In this document: positions 47,499 through 57,618 of the stretch, in pieces | Numbering within the stretch: position 1 is the stretch's first letter | How the letters are laid out: each line of letters begins with the position of its first letter | Program-made: the position numbers and the translations under genes | The notes under the pieces: generated by a model | What the model saw: only the letters and a program-made list of their open reading frames with translations | What the model was told of the DNA's origin: nothing | Database searches by the model: none | Origin: Strongyloides papillosus | Lineage: Eukaryota; Nematoda; Chromadorea; Rhabditida; Strongyloididae | Length of the DNA stretch: 64,000 bases | NCBI GenBank assembly: GCA_005656395.1 | Contig: SRSI01000035.1 | Span: 558,001 to 622,000, forward strand | Direction: 5' to 3'

Positions 47499-47730
47499 TT
47501 TAAATTGATGTATAGAGAAAACTCACATTGAAATAAGTGATTAAAAGACATTCAAAAAAATGACTTTAACAATATTATTTTGTAATTTTAGACTTTTTTA
47601 TACTTGTGATCGAAAAACGTAGCAAAAATAGCTTTATTTTTTTAAAAATTTAAAACCATTTATTTATTTTATTATCTATAAAACCATCAATTATTTGAAA
47701 TAAATAAGCATATATTAAATTTTCTGAAGC

Positions 47731-48927
47731 TTAATCGACTTGTTTAAAACCAAATTGTATAAGTGCATTATTAGAATTACCATTGAAATATATAAGAACA
47801 GAGTTGTTTTCTGATTTAAGATTTATAACATTTCTTTGCCATGAGCATAAAAGAAGCCCTGTTGTTCCTTTATCTTTTAAATATTTAATTTGATGGCTAA
47901 CATCTTCCGTACAAATACTTCTATATGGAGCACTGGAATAATAAATATTAAGTTCTATTTTTTTTTCTGGCTTGGTAACCAAAAAAAAGAAACATTTTTC
48001 TGGACCAGCTATCCAATATTTGTACAAAGTTTCATTTACATTAAAAGTGGTTTTATTGCATTTTGTATCACTTGTCATTATTTTATCACAAAAATCACCA
48101 GTGTATCCAAAAGGACAAATGCATTTGCTACAATTTCTGTAATCTGGATATCCACTATTTAAACAGTTAGCTGCTATTTGTAATCCTCCTTCAATTTTTT
48201 TATCTTCATTTTTATTTTTTTTCTTTCCTCCCTTTTTCTTTCTTTCTTCCTTTCTTTCTTTTTTAGGTTGTTTACATCTACAATAAGCAAAATTAAGTTT
48301 TTTGTAGTCATTAAATGTCATTTTTAATCGTTGTCCCATCATTCTATTGTACGCAGGATGAAGTGTTGATTCTAAAACTGGATACCGATACCATAACCAC
48401 CACCCATTCGTAAAATCATATTGTTCATAATGCATTATAGAGCTGTAGTCGTAATAAACTGAAAAATTTTTATAAGATGGATGATTTTGAACATCAAAAT
48501 TATTTTTTTCTTTTTCTAGAATATTTTCTTTCTTGACTTTGATGTAATTATCCCTGTCTGTTCTACAATGCTCATGTACTAATCCTAAAGCGTGCCCTAT
48601 CTCATGTAAAACAACGCCTTTTTTTTTGCTACAATCATACGTTAGTTGAATTACTTGGGTATAATTTGAAAAAACGGGTCCTACTTGCGAAGAACAATCC
48701 TTCGTGGAATGCACAAAGACTATACCTTGTGTATTATTTGCGGTTAAATCTGTTTCATTAAATTTTATGCAAGTATTATTTTCTATTTCTTTAATTGCTT
48801 CTTTTATTACATCCTTATTGAGTGATAAATCATTGATTTGATATTTTATAGGCATATTCCATGAGCCAAATTTGTCACTCAATATATCTCTTTTATTTAT
48901 AATATGATTTTCCTTGTACGTATCCAT
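47731..48927 (-). CDS. Astacin metalloprotease with intact zinc site (copy 1), 5' end uncertain
   Basis: One long minus-strand exon, 398 aa from the ATG at 48927. All catalytic parts are present: HEIGHALGLVHE (H108, E109, H112, H118) followed by RTDRDNYI, and the Met-turn SSIMHY (M165, Y167). NKRD near the N-terminus is a likely propeptide cleavage site, with the mature enzyme starting near WNMPIKYQI. After the catalytic domain comes a long lysine-rich linker (about 210-245), then an EGF-like domain (CLNSGYPDYRNCSKCICPFG) and a CUB-like tail. Astacins cut extracellular proteins; in skin-penetrating nematodes they are linked to host tissue migration. No signal peptide is visible: a TTTTTTTAG acceptor sits 15 bases before the ATG, so a leader exon may lie upstream, but I could not find one. 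Confidence 0.9.
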   Translation of the reverse strand: MDTYKENHIINKRDILSDKFGSWNMPIKYQINDLSLNKDVIKEAIKEIENNTCIKFNETDLTANNTQGIVFVHSTKDCSSQVGPVFSNYTQVIQLTYDCSKKKGVVLHEIGHALGLVHEHCRTDRDNYIKVKKENILEKEKNNFDVQNHPSYKNFSVYYDYSSIMHYEQYDFTNGWWLWYRYPVLESTLHPAYNRMMGQRLKMTFNDYKKLNFAYCRCKQPKKERKEERKKKGGKKKNKNEDKKIEGGLQIAANCLNSGYPDYRNCSKCICPFGYTGDFCDKIMTSDTKCNKTTFNVNETLYKYWIAGPEKCFFFLVTKPEKKIELNIYYSSAPYRSICTEDVSHQIKYLKDKGTTGLLLCSWQRNVINLKSENNSVLIYFNGNSNNALIQFGFKQVD

Positions 48928-50087
48928 ACAAATAATTTTTTTCTAAAAAAATTATGTAGAAAAAATATATTGTCTTTAATTTATATTTAAATGTAATAAA
49001 AAGAAATTTTCAAATAATTCTATAGGAGGAGTTGGGAAATATAAATCGTAATATTTTTGAAGATTAGTTAGTTAGTGGATTAGTTGGTTGCTACTCGTAG
49101 TAGTTGTTACCTTGTTGCCCTAATTGATAGTTGATTTACTTGTGATCTGGAGAAGAGATCTTGAAATGGGTCATTATAATTAATATTGTGTGATACTGTA
49201 GTTTATTTTCCTTAATTAATCAATTTATTTACTCGTTTATTAATTAACACCATAATCCAACAGTGTGTTACTTAAAAATATTGAGTATGAATAACATAAA
49301 GATAGTAACAAATATTTATTTAAAAATATTTGAAAAATTCTCTATCTTATTATAAATGTATAAAATAAAATATATTTAAAGATAAAACTGTTCACTTCAA
49401 TAAATTACAGATAAACTTATGAAAATTAAAAAATTTATGTTACTTTTTTTAGATATACAAGTAAATTTTGGTGTTAAGGATAGTTTAATTTTATTATGCT
49501 AATTGTTAAAAATATCTCTTAACAAATCGTTATAAATAAGCAAAATATGTTTTTTATTTTCTTGATAATAAGATAAAAATTACAATATTAAATTAGTATA
49601 TGAACTACTGATATCTTATCTAAGGCTCATCAGAATTTTCTATAATGTTTAAACAAATTATTTTTTTATAAAAAAAATTGTATTTTTTATATATAATTAG
49701 CAACCTGCCATCTAAATTTGTAGAAATTTTAAAATGATTATTATGCCTTAAAAATTTACAAGTATATGTAATTTAACATGGGGAATCTATTTTTAAAATT
49801 ATATTTTAAAAAAGTTGTTTGTAAACACCTAAAAAATGAAGTAAACAAAATTTTCTTCTTAGGATAAAAGTTACAGTGACAAAATTCCAAGTAATCTTTA
49901 CGTTAGTTATTTATTTGTTTACTATTACAGTATTTATACAAATATACAAAAAAATATGAGTTAATTACAACTTTTTAATAGAAAATAAACAATGAAGAAG
50001 ATTATTACAGAAATAAAATTGAAAAAAAGCATTTAAACATGAAATTATATTTCTATTAAACTAAACTTGATTGTGGTTAAATTATAA
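48928..50087. other. Upstream region of astacin copy 1
   Basis: About 1.16 kb. Bases 49070-49262 are less AT-rich and include TAGTTAGTTAGTGG and end in CCAACAG; they could be an old mobile-element end, but nothing can be shown. The rest is AT-rich with no gene and no leader exon that joins the astacin in frame. Confidence 0.45.
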
Positions 50088-51795
50088 TTTTTTTTGAAGC
50101 CTGTGCTTGAGTTACAGAAATGGTTAGGGTGTCATTTTGTAGCCAAGGGTTTGTTCTACAAACGCATGGGACAGATTTTTGAAATATTACTTTTTAGTGA
50201 AATTATTCAAAATTAAAATAAATTTTTAAAAATTTCCTATACTTGAATAAAAATCTTTAGGAATATTAATTGAAGCCTGTGCTTGAGCTACAGAAATGGT
50301 TAGGGTGTCATTTTGTAGCCAAGGGTTTGGTCTACAAACGCATGGGACAGATTTTCAAAATATTACTTTTTAAGGAAATTATTCAAAATTAAAATAAATT
50401 TTTAAAAATTTTCTATACTTGAATAAAAATCTTTAGGAATATTTATTGAAGCCTGTGTTTGAGCTACAGAAATGGTTAGGGTGTCATTTTGTAGCCAAGG
50501 GTTTGTTCTACAAACGCATGGGACAGATTTTCAAAATATTACTTTTTAAGGAAATTATTCAAAATTAAAATAAATTTCTAAAAATTTTCTATATTTGAAT
50601 GAAAATCTTTAGGAATATTTATTGAAGCCTGTGCTTAAGATAAAGATATGACTGTAGTCTCATTTTGTAGCCAACAGTTTGTTCTACAAACGCATGGGAC
50701 AGATTTTTTAAATATTGTTTTATTGTGGATTTATATAAATTTAAAAATTTTAAAATAATTTTCAAAAAATTTTTCCATACCTGAATGAAAATCTTTAGAA
50801 ATATTTATTGGAGCTTGTACTTAAGATATAGAGATGGTTATAGTCTCGTTTTGTAGCCAAGAGTTTGTTCTACAAACGCATGGGACAGATTTTTGAAATA
50901 TTACTTTTTAGTGAAATTATTCAAAATTAAAATAAATTTTTAAAAATTTCCTATACTTGAATAAAAATCTTTAGGAATATTTATTGAAGCCTGTGCTTGA
51001 GCTACAGAAATGGTTAGGGTGTCATTTTGTAGCCAAGGGTTTGGTCTACAAACGCATGGGACAGATTTTCAAAATATTACTTTTTAAGGAAATTATTCAA
51101 AATTAAAATAAATGTTTAAAAATTTTCTATACTTGAATAAAAATCTTTAGGAATATTTATTGAAGCCTGTGCTTAAGTTACAGAAATGGTTAAGGTGTCA
51201 TTTTGTAGCCAAGAGTTTGTTCTACAAACGCATGGGACAGATTTTCGAAATATTACTTTTTAGTAAAATTATTCAAAATTAAAATAAATTTTTAAAAATT
51301 TTCTATACTTGAATGAAAATCTTTAGGAATATTTATTGGAGCCTGTACTTAAGATACAGAGATGTTTATAGTCTCGTTTTGTAGCCAACAGTTTGTTCTA
51401 CAAACGCATGGGACAGATTTTTTAAATTTTGTTTTATTGTGGATTTATATAAATTTAAAAATTTTAAAATAATTTTCAAAAAATTTTTCCATACCTGAAT
51501 GAAAATCTTTAGAAATATTTATTGGAGCTTGTACTTAAGATATAGAGATGGTTATAGTCTCGTTTTGTAGCCAAGAGTTTGTTCTACAAACGCATGGGAC
51601 AGATTTTTTAAATTTTGTTTTATTGTCTAAAAATTAATATTTTTAATAATTTTTTTCATATTTTATTGAAGTTGACTAAAATAATTTAATAATATTTATT
51701 GAAGTGTGTATATAAGTTACAGAAATGGTTGATATCTCATTTTGTAGCCACGAATTTGTTCTACAAACGTATGGAACAGATTCTTGAAATTTTAG
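50088..51795. repeat. Satellite array, ten 176-bp units with a 714-bp higher-order period
   Basis: The conserved core TTTTGTAGCC starts at 50135, 50310, 50487, 50663, 50849, 51025, 51201, 51377, 51563 and 51740. Spacings are 175-177 bp, except 186 bp after copies 4 and 8, so four units form a 714-bp higher-order repeat (50135 to 50849 to 51563). Copies 4 and 8 share CCAACAGTTTG, and copies 5 and 9 share CAAGAGTTTG. Every unit keeps TTTGTAG and CTACAAACGCATGGGACAG around a 12-14 nt gap, so each can fold into a 7-bp hairpin. The last copy is the most diverged. No coding frame is present. Confidence 0.92.
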
Positions 51796-53228
51796 TTTTT
51801 AAGAAAGATATAGGTTAATTGATTATCAACAAAAAAAAATTTTTTTGAATTTTTAACAAATTTATATATCAATAGATTCAAAATTTTACACTGATTATGA
51901 ATATGTTATTTGTTTATCATTATTGTTATTTATTAAAATGTTATTTATCATTAAAAAAGTAAACACTTTTCAACAACTTTTTATCATTGGAATAATGTTT
52001 TTTTAAAAACATTAAGGATGACAGGTTGCTATATATAATTTGTAAATACTATCTAAAATGGTCAACTACAATTAATAATCCATTTTTTAGATTATTGATA
52101 GCAATTGAGTTGTATCAATAAATTAAAGCTAAAAAAATCACAAAATTAATAAATCTAATGGATATGCATAATATGATATAGAGTAATAAAAAAAGATATG
52201 TGTTGTTTGAAGTCAAATTTTTTTCTACTTACAAAGTATAAAATTTTTTCTAGATACCACAATCACGTATTATAGTAAGATTGATAAGTAAAAAAGTTTA
52301 TGTTAATTTTTAATAACCTACCACTTTTACTATGAGGACAATTAAAATTGAAATAAGTTTTAAAATGTCCATTTTAATAAAATTTCAAATATGTGATGGT
52401 AATAATGACTATTAAGTATTAAATTTTTTTCATTTATAAAGTATCCCCATAACTGAGACTATTTTTTTTGTTAAACATTCTGTTATGTCTACATGCTAGT
52501 AAAAATTACTGATCTCCTACTAAATTTAAACATTTTCCACTGCTTTTTATATTTTTTTAAAATATTCTCATAGTAATAATTGTAGTACTAAACAATCAGA
52601 TAAATCTGAAATGTCAATTATTCAAGTAAAAAATGTTTCTATTTACAGATTTTTGATACAAAATTTTCCTAGAATAAATTGATAAAATATTATTACTGCT
52701 GATACTAATATTATGTAAAATTCATGAATTGTTTGTTAAAAGATGAAAAAAAACCATTAAAAAATGTTATAAGTGAAAAAGTTTATCTAAATTTACCATG
52801 AAATTTTTTGAATAAATGTATTATGTTAAAATTTTAAACGTACATTTTTATTCATTGTAAATTTTGTAGTTCTTTTCACAAATAAAATTTTTTAATTTTT
52901 AATGCTCTATTATAAAATGAAATCATTAATAAAATTATCAACTGCTGTAAAATAATATAAAATGGTTGTATGGTACTACGTTTTATTTTAAATATCACAA
53001 CTATCTTATTTTTTAAAACATATTTTACGAGTCAATCGAAAATTTTTTTTAAATTTTGTACATCAAAAATTTCTACACCCCCATTTTCATTTCACTTGTG
53101 AAAAAAGCAATTTAAAAAAATATATGTTGGCAAATCTATTGTGTTTTAAACTTTTAAGATAGAGCTGCAGCGTTAATAAAAGTTTGGGAAATCTATTTTT
53201 AATAATCTCTAGAAAAAGATTTCTTTAA
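51796..53228. other. AT-rich spacer, right part duplicated at 59.2-60.2 kb
   Basis: No gene. From about 52190 the sequence aligns loosely by eye with 59215 onward (for example ATGGTAATAATGA against ATGGTAACAATGA, and TCAATTATTCAAGTAAAAAA against TCAATTATTGAAGTAAAAAA), and the match runs into the fold-back elements at 53229 and 60205. Confidence 0.55.
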
Positions 53229-53742
53229 AAACCGAATCAAAAATTCGAATTTTTGACAAATTCAGAATACTTTTACAACTATATAAAATTCTGCACATAA
53301 AAAGTATGAAAATAAAAAATGATTTTTGTATTATCATCTCACCGTTTTAAAAAAGTGTCTTTTCAGGCAATTAAATATTCTGCAAAAACTACAAAAAGTT
53401 ATTATTGCGTATTAAATAATAAAAGCTTTTCACATAAAAAAATGTAATTCTGCTTGATTCATCATTTTTCAGTCTTACAAGTATATACAAAGAAAGTACT
53501 TTGATTTCTAACAGATAAAAACAAAATGTAAATAATTTTTAAAAAAAATATTTGCTGCAAGTATAATTTAATTGAAAGCGATAAATATTTAAATGCTTGA
53601 GACGGCGCAACTTTTTTAATGACATGTAAAGTGATAATATATCAATCAAAGTTTATTATCTCCCTTTTCAGTTCAAAAAATTTAAAATCTCATTATAAAA
53701 GTATATTAATATGATAAAAATTTATTTTTTGATTCGGTTACT
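53229..53742. repeat. Fold-back element, copy B
   Basis: The left arm begins near AACCGAATCAAAAA and the right arm ends in the complement TTTTTTGATTCGGTTA. Inner arm pairs include CAGGCAATTAAATATTC against GATAAATATTTAAATGCTTGA. It lies about 120 bp beyond the stop codon of the DUF1647-like gene. It is the same family as copies A, C and D and closest to D. Confidence 0.65.
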
Positions 53743-53859
53743 TTGTAAAAACAATTTAGAAAAAGGAAATTTTTTAATATAAATACAATAGTAAACTAAA
53801 TGGTTAAAAAATTAAAATTTAATGGAAAAATAATGTTACATATGCCTTTGGTCACAACT

Positions 53860-55164
53860 TTATATAAGTTCATTGAAGTTATTGCTTTTTTGTTTTTCAA
53901 GAGTGACCAAATCATGCATTTCACTGACATAATTCCTAATATCATAATTATGTGCATTATGTAAAAGGATACTTAATATGGATTGATCAAATCTATAACA
54001 AACATGTTTTTTAGAAAAAATGTTTTCTTTTGTAAAATGGCCAGGACAATCAAACCAATTTACTGGTTGGATACAATGTTTATCTAAAGCACATAAAACA
54101 GCCCATTTTAAGACATCATTAACAGAATCTTCTGTTTTTACTATTAAAGAAAATGCTGCATCATATTCTCTTGAAATAGTTCGATTTGTATATTTTTCTA
54201 TGTCTGTTGGAAAGTATTTATATGCATCTTCATGAAGAGTTGGTAAAACTCCATGAAATGTTGGGATATGGAACATAATTGGTGATTTATGACAATGTTT
54301 AATATTAAATTTAAACACTTTTTTATCGAAACCTTCGTAACCGAAGTGCATATAACATGTGGGGCATGTTTTAAATCTAAAATAATTTTTGTATGAAATT
54401 TTCCTATATCTATTTCCTATTTTTTTTTGTTCAGTCACGCTATGATTAGGTTCTTTCCCGTAATAACAATTAAGTAAATCATATAAATTATTTAAATTTG
54501 ATCTTTTAAATCTAACACTTGAATCAGCCCAAAATATTGCACCATAATCTTTAAGTACTTCCTAAATTATATTTTTTATATTTCACAGAAAAGTTTATTC
54601 ATACTTACCGCTGCAATTAGCAGTCTAAAAGCATATGTTTTAAGATTTGAAACATGTTTTGGATATTTTGAAAAATTAAATTTTCTATATTCCACAAAAC
54701 ATGATTTTTTAACTTTTTTAATATTCATTCGTGAAAGTCCTAAATCATAAACAATAATTTTTTGGTTTGGAAAATTTTTTCGAAATGATTTAAATAAAAA
54801 ACCAGCTTCATTTAAATGATTATCTGAAATAGCAGTTACTACTTTTGGTTCTGGAACTTTTTCTTTTGTTAAATCAACAAAATCAGTATTATTTAATAAT
54901 TTTAGTTCTTTCAAATATGGAAGTAAGTTACATGAGAAGGATTTTCCTTTTATAGTTCTATTTGAGGGTAAAGTATATTGAAGAGTAAAATTATTTCCAT
55001 TCATGTGGCAATCTCCTTTGAAAGCCTAGAGCAAAGAGTATTTAAATTTTTGTGTGAAGTAACAATCTTACCAAAAAATCTTGTAAATAAAATACAATAA
55101 AAATAAGATAGTTTAATAGTATAAGTAAAGATACTTCTATGTATTTTTTTATGTATTTGTACAT
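53860..55164 (-). CDS. DUF1647-like type II membrane protein, putative glycosyltransferase
   Basis: Three minus-strand exons: 55164-55072, 55025-54609 and 54561-53860, with introns of 46 and 47 nt, both phase 0 (403 aa). Exon 1 was found by looking for a leader: it encodes MYKYIKKYIEV and then a hydrophobic anchor, LLILLNYLIFIVFYL, typical of a Golgi type II enzyme. The body has KVVTAISDNHLNEAGFLFKS, PNQKIIVYDLGLS, then LKTYAFRLLIAAEVLKDYGA and IFWADSSVRF, which is the pattern of the nematode DUF1647 family; the WADSS step recalls the metal-binding motif of glycosyltransferases. The C-terminal 200 residues are cysteine and histidine-containing. The protein sits between a satellite and an astacin. 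The family assignment is likely; enzymatic activity is inferred only. Confidence 0.75.
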
Positions 55165-55704
55165 ATTATTACACAAAACGAAAATAATATTTTTATTTGA
55201 CTCTAATTTTCATATCTCAATTTTATATGCAAAGAATCGCTTGTAGTAATAGGATCAGCCAGTAAATGTTAAAGTATAAAAAACACACATAATTGTATGA
55301 TTATATCTGGATGTCAGTATTTTAAATGAATGTGCCAATTGCTTTTATTCTTATCAGTATATAAAGTTCCTTGTTAGTGAGAAATTTTATATAGACAGTA
55401 GTAACTCTTAATAATCAATCAAATAGTGAATGAATTAAAATTTATTTTAAAAATTCGGAGCATTATAAATTTTACTAAAATTTATTTCCGTGATGTTACT
55501 TTTTGATTAATTGAAAAAGATTAGCCAAGTAATTTAATAAAAAACCAGAAGGTAAAATAGAAGAACCCTAATTGATTTTTTATAGTAACAAATATATTTT
55601 TAAAATCTAATTTTTACTTTAAAATCTGTTTTATAAAATTACAACTTGATATGAAAAGATAATGGTAAGAACAGTTTTATTTGGTGTATAATAATCTTAA
55701 ATAA
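55165..55704. other. Promoter side of the DUF1647-like gene
   Basis: About 540 bp of AT-rich DNA between the type II membrane-protein gene and fold-back element C. CAGTATATAAAGTTCC near 55360 contains a TATA-like motif, but on the plus strand. No gene was seen. Confidence 0.45.
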
Positions 55705-56200
55705 AACTAAATAAACGAAATAAAAAGATATATTTTTGCTACTTCAATGTAATTTTATAACAATTTTCAATTTGGCGGACAGAAAAGCATGAAAATAACT
55801 TCTGATTTTTATATTACTTCTTTACCTGTTTTAAAAAACAGCATCGTCTTAGGCATCAAATACTATCGAAAGATACAAAAAGATAGCATTAAATTTAAAA
55901 TAATAAATGTAAGATATTTCTTGTAGCGTTACACACATCTACAGTAAAAACGTTTTTATTTCTAACAATTACAACAAATTGTAATTAGCATGAAAATTAA
56001 ACAAAACAATTTTTACAATTTTGATTTAATTAAAAACGATAGATATTTAAATACAATAGACGATGCTACTTTTATAACAGGTGAAGTTAAAAAACAAAAA
56101 TCAGAATTTATTTTCCGTGAACAAAGTTTGAGTATAATTATAAAAGTATATTGAAGTAACAAAAACTTATGTTTTTGATTTGGTTTTTGTATTATTTTAT
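55705..56200. repeat. Fold-back element, copy C
   Basis: It closely matches copy A along its whole length: CAATTTTCAATTTGGCG, CATCAAATACTATCGAAAGA and ACAGGTGAAGTT occur in both. The arms pair as in A, for example ATTACTTCTTTACCTGTT with AACAGGTGAAGTTAA. It lies about 230 bp beyond the stop of the astacin at 56431, exactly as copy A does for the astacin at 47731, so astacin and element were duplicated together. Confidence 0.7.
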
Positions 56201-56430
56201 ATAGATTGATGTATAGAGAAAACTCATATTGAAATAAGTGATTAAAAGACATTCCAAAAAATGATTTCAACAATATTATTTTGTAATTTTAGACTTTTTT
56301 ATACTTGTGATCGAAAAACGCAACAAAAATAACTTTATTTTTTAAAGACTTAAAACTATTTATTTACTTTACTATCTATAAAACCATCAATTATTTGAAA
56401 TAAATAAGCATATATTTAAATTTTTAAAGT

Positions 56431-57618
56431 TTAATCGACTTCTCTGAAACCAAATTGTATTAAGGCGTTATCAGTATTGCCATTAAAAAAAATAAGTGCC
56501 TTATTATTTTCGGATGTAACATTTACTATATCTCTATGCCATGAACACAATAGAAGACCTGTAGATCCTTTATCTTTCAAATATTTTATCTGATGACTAA
56601 TATCCTCTGTACAAACATCTTTGTATGGAGCACTAGAATAGTAAATAACAATTTGTATCTTTTTTCTCTTTTGAGCTGTTAAATAAAAATAACATTTATA
56701 AGGACCAGCTATCCAATGATAAAACATCTTACTAGTTGCATTAAATTTTGTTGTATTGCATTCCTTACTACTTTCCACTATTCTATTACACAAATCACCT
56801 GTGTATCCAAAAGAACAGATACATTTTGTGCAATTATCATAATGAAAATATCCACCATTAAGGCACTGAATTGTATTTTCTGTTTCATTTTTGTTCCCTT
56901 TTTTGTTTTCTTTACCATTTACTTTTTCTTTGTTTTTTTCTTTTATTTTCTTTGTTGTTGTGGTATTATTGCATTTATTACAATACGCAAAATTGATTTT
57001 TTTGTAATCATTAAAACTCATATATGATCGTTGTCCCATCATTTTATCATATGCTATATGAAGTTTTGATGTTAGAGCTTTGTGCCAATAGCTCGTAGAA
57101 AAATCATATGGTGCATAATGCATTACTGACCCGTAGTCATAGCCAGTCGAAAAATTTTTAAAATCTGTGTGGTTTTGAATTTTAAAATAAACATAATCGC
57201 TTTCTTTAATATAATTTTTGTAAACAATAACATATTTATCTCTGTCTGTTCTAGATTGTTCATGTACTAATCCTAAAGCATGTCCCACTTCATGTAAAAC
57301 AACACCTTTGCTTTTGCTACATTCATCAGTCAAATGTATTATTTGTGTTTGGTTTGAATAAACAAGTCCGAGCCCTGAAGAACAGTCTTCGGAGGATTTT
57401 CTAAAGACTATACCTTGAGTGTCGTTAACTAATGTTATATTTTCATAAAATTGTATACATGTATTACTTTGTATTTCATGAAGTGCTTTTTTTATTACAG
57501 TGCCTCTAAACTGAAGTTCTTTTTCAATTCGATAACTTATAGGAAATTTCCATGGTTTATACGTATCGTGGAAAATGTCTCTTTTATTTATCTTTTGATT
57601 ATCTTCGTTTACATACAT
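56431..57618 (-). CDS. Astacin metalloprotease with intact zinc site (copy 2), 5' end uncertain
   Basis: One minus-strand exon, 395 aa from the ATG at 57618. It has HEVGHALGLVHE (H109, E110, H113, H119), RTDRDKYV, and the Met-turn GSVMHY (M166, Y168). NKRD marks a likely propeptide site, and the mature start is near WKFPISYRI. A lysine and asparagine-rich linker of about 40 residues separates the catalytic domain from an EGF-like domain (CLNGGYFHYDNCTKCICSFG) and a CUB-like tail ending ALIQFGFREVD, nearly the same ending as in copy 1. As in copy 1, a TTTTAG acceptor lies 15 bases before the ATG and no signal peptide is found in frame. The two genes are about 8.7 kb apart, on the same strand, and share 3' flanks with a fold-back element, so they are recent segmental duplicates. 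Probably a secreted endopeptidase. Confidence 0.9.
   Translation of the reverse strand: MYVNEDNQKINKRDIFHDTYKPWKFPISYRIEKELQFRGTVIKKALHEIQSNTCIQFYENITLVNDTQGIVFRKSSEDCSSGLGLVYSNQTQIIHLTDECSKSKGVVLHEVGHALGLVHEQSRTDRDKYVIVYKNYIKESDYVYFKIQNHTDFKNFSTGYDYGSVMHYAPYDFSTSYWHKALTSKLHIAYDKMMGQRSYMSFNDYKKINFAYCNKCNNTTTTKKIKEKNKEKVNGKENKKGNKNETENTIQCLNGGYFHYDNCTKCICSFGYTGDLCNRIVESSKECNTTKFNATSKMFYHWIAGPYKCYFYLTAQKRKKIQIVIYYSSAPYKDVCTEDISHQIKYLKDKGSTGLLLCSWHRDIVNVTSENNKALIFFNGNTDNALIQFGFREVD

Noticed and set aside
49070..49262. GC-richer stretch with TGTTGG/CCAACA-type ends on the minus strand, resembling a solo LTR
   Set aside because: No target-site duplication, no second copy in the window and no element body; too little to call a mobile element.
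50088..51795. Regularly spaced palindromic repeats, considered as a CRISPR-like array
   Set aside because: Eukaryotic context, whole 176-bp units are repeated rather than short repeats with unique spacers.
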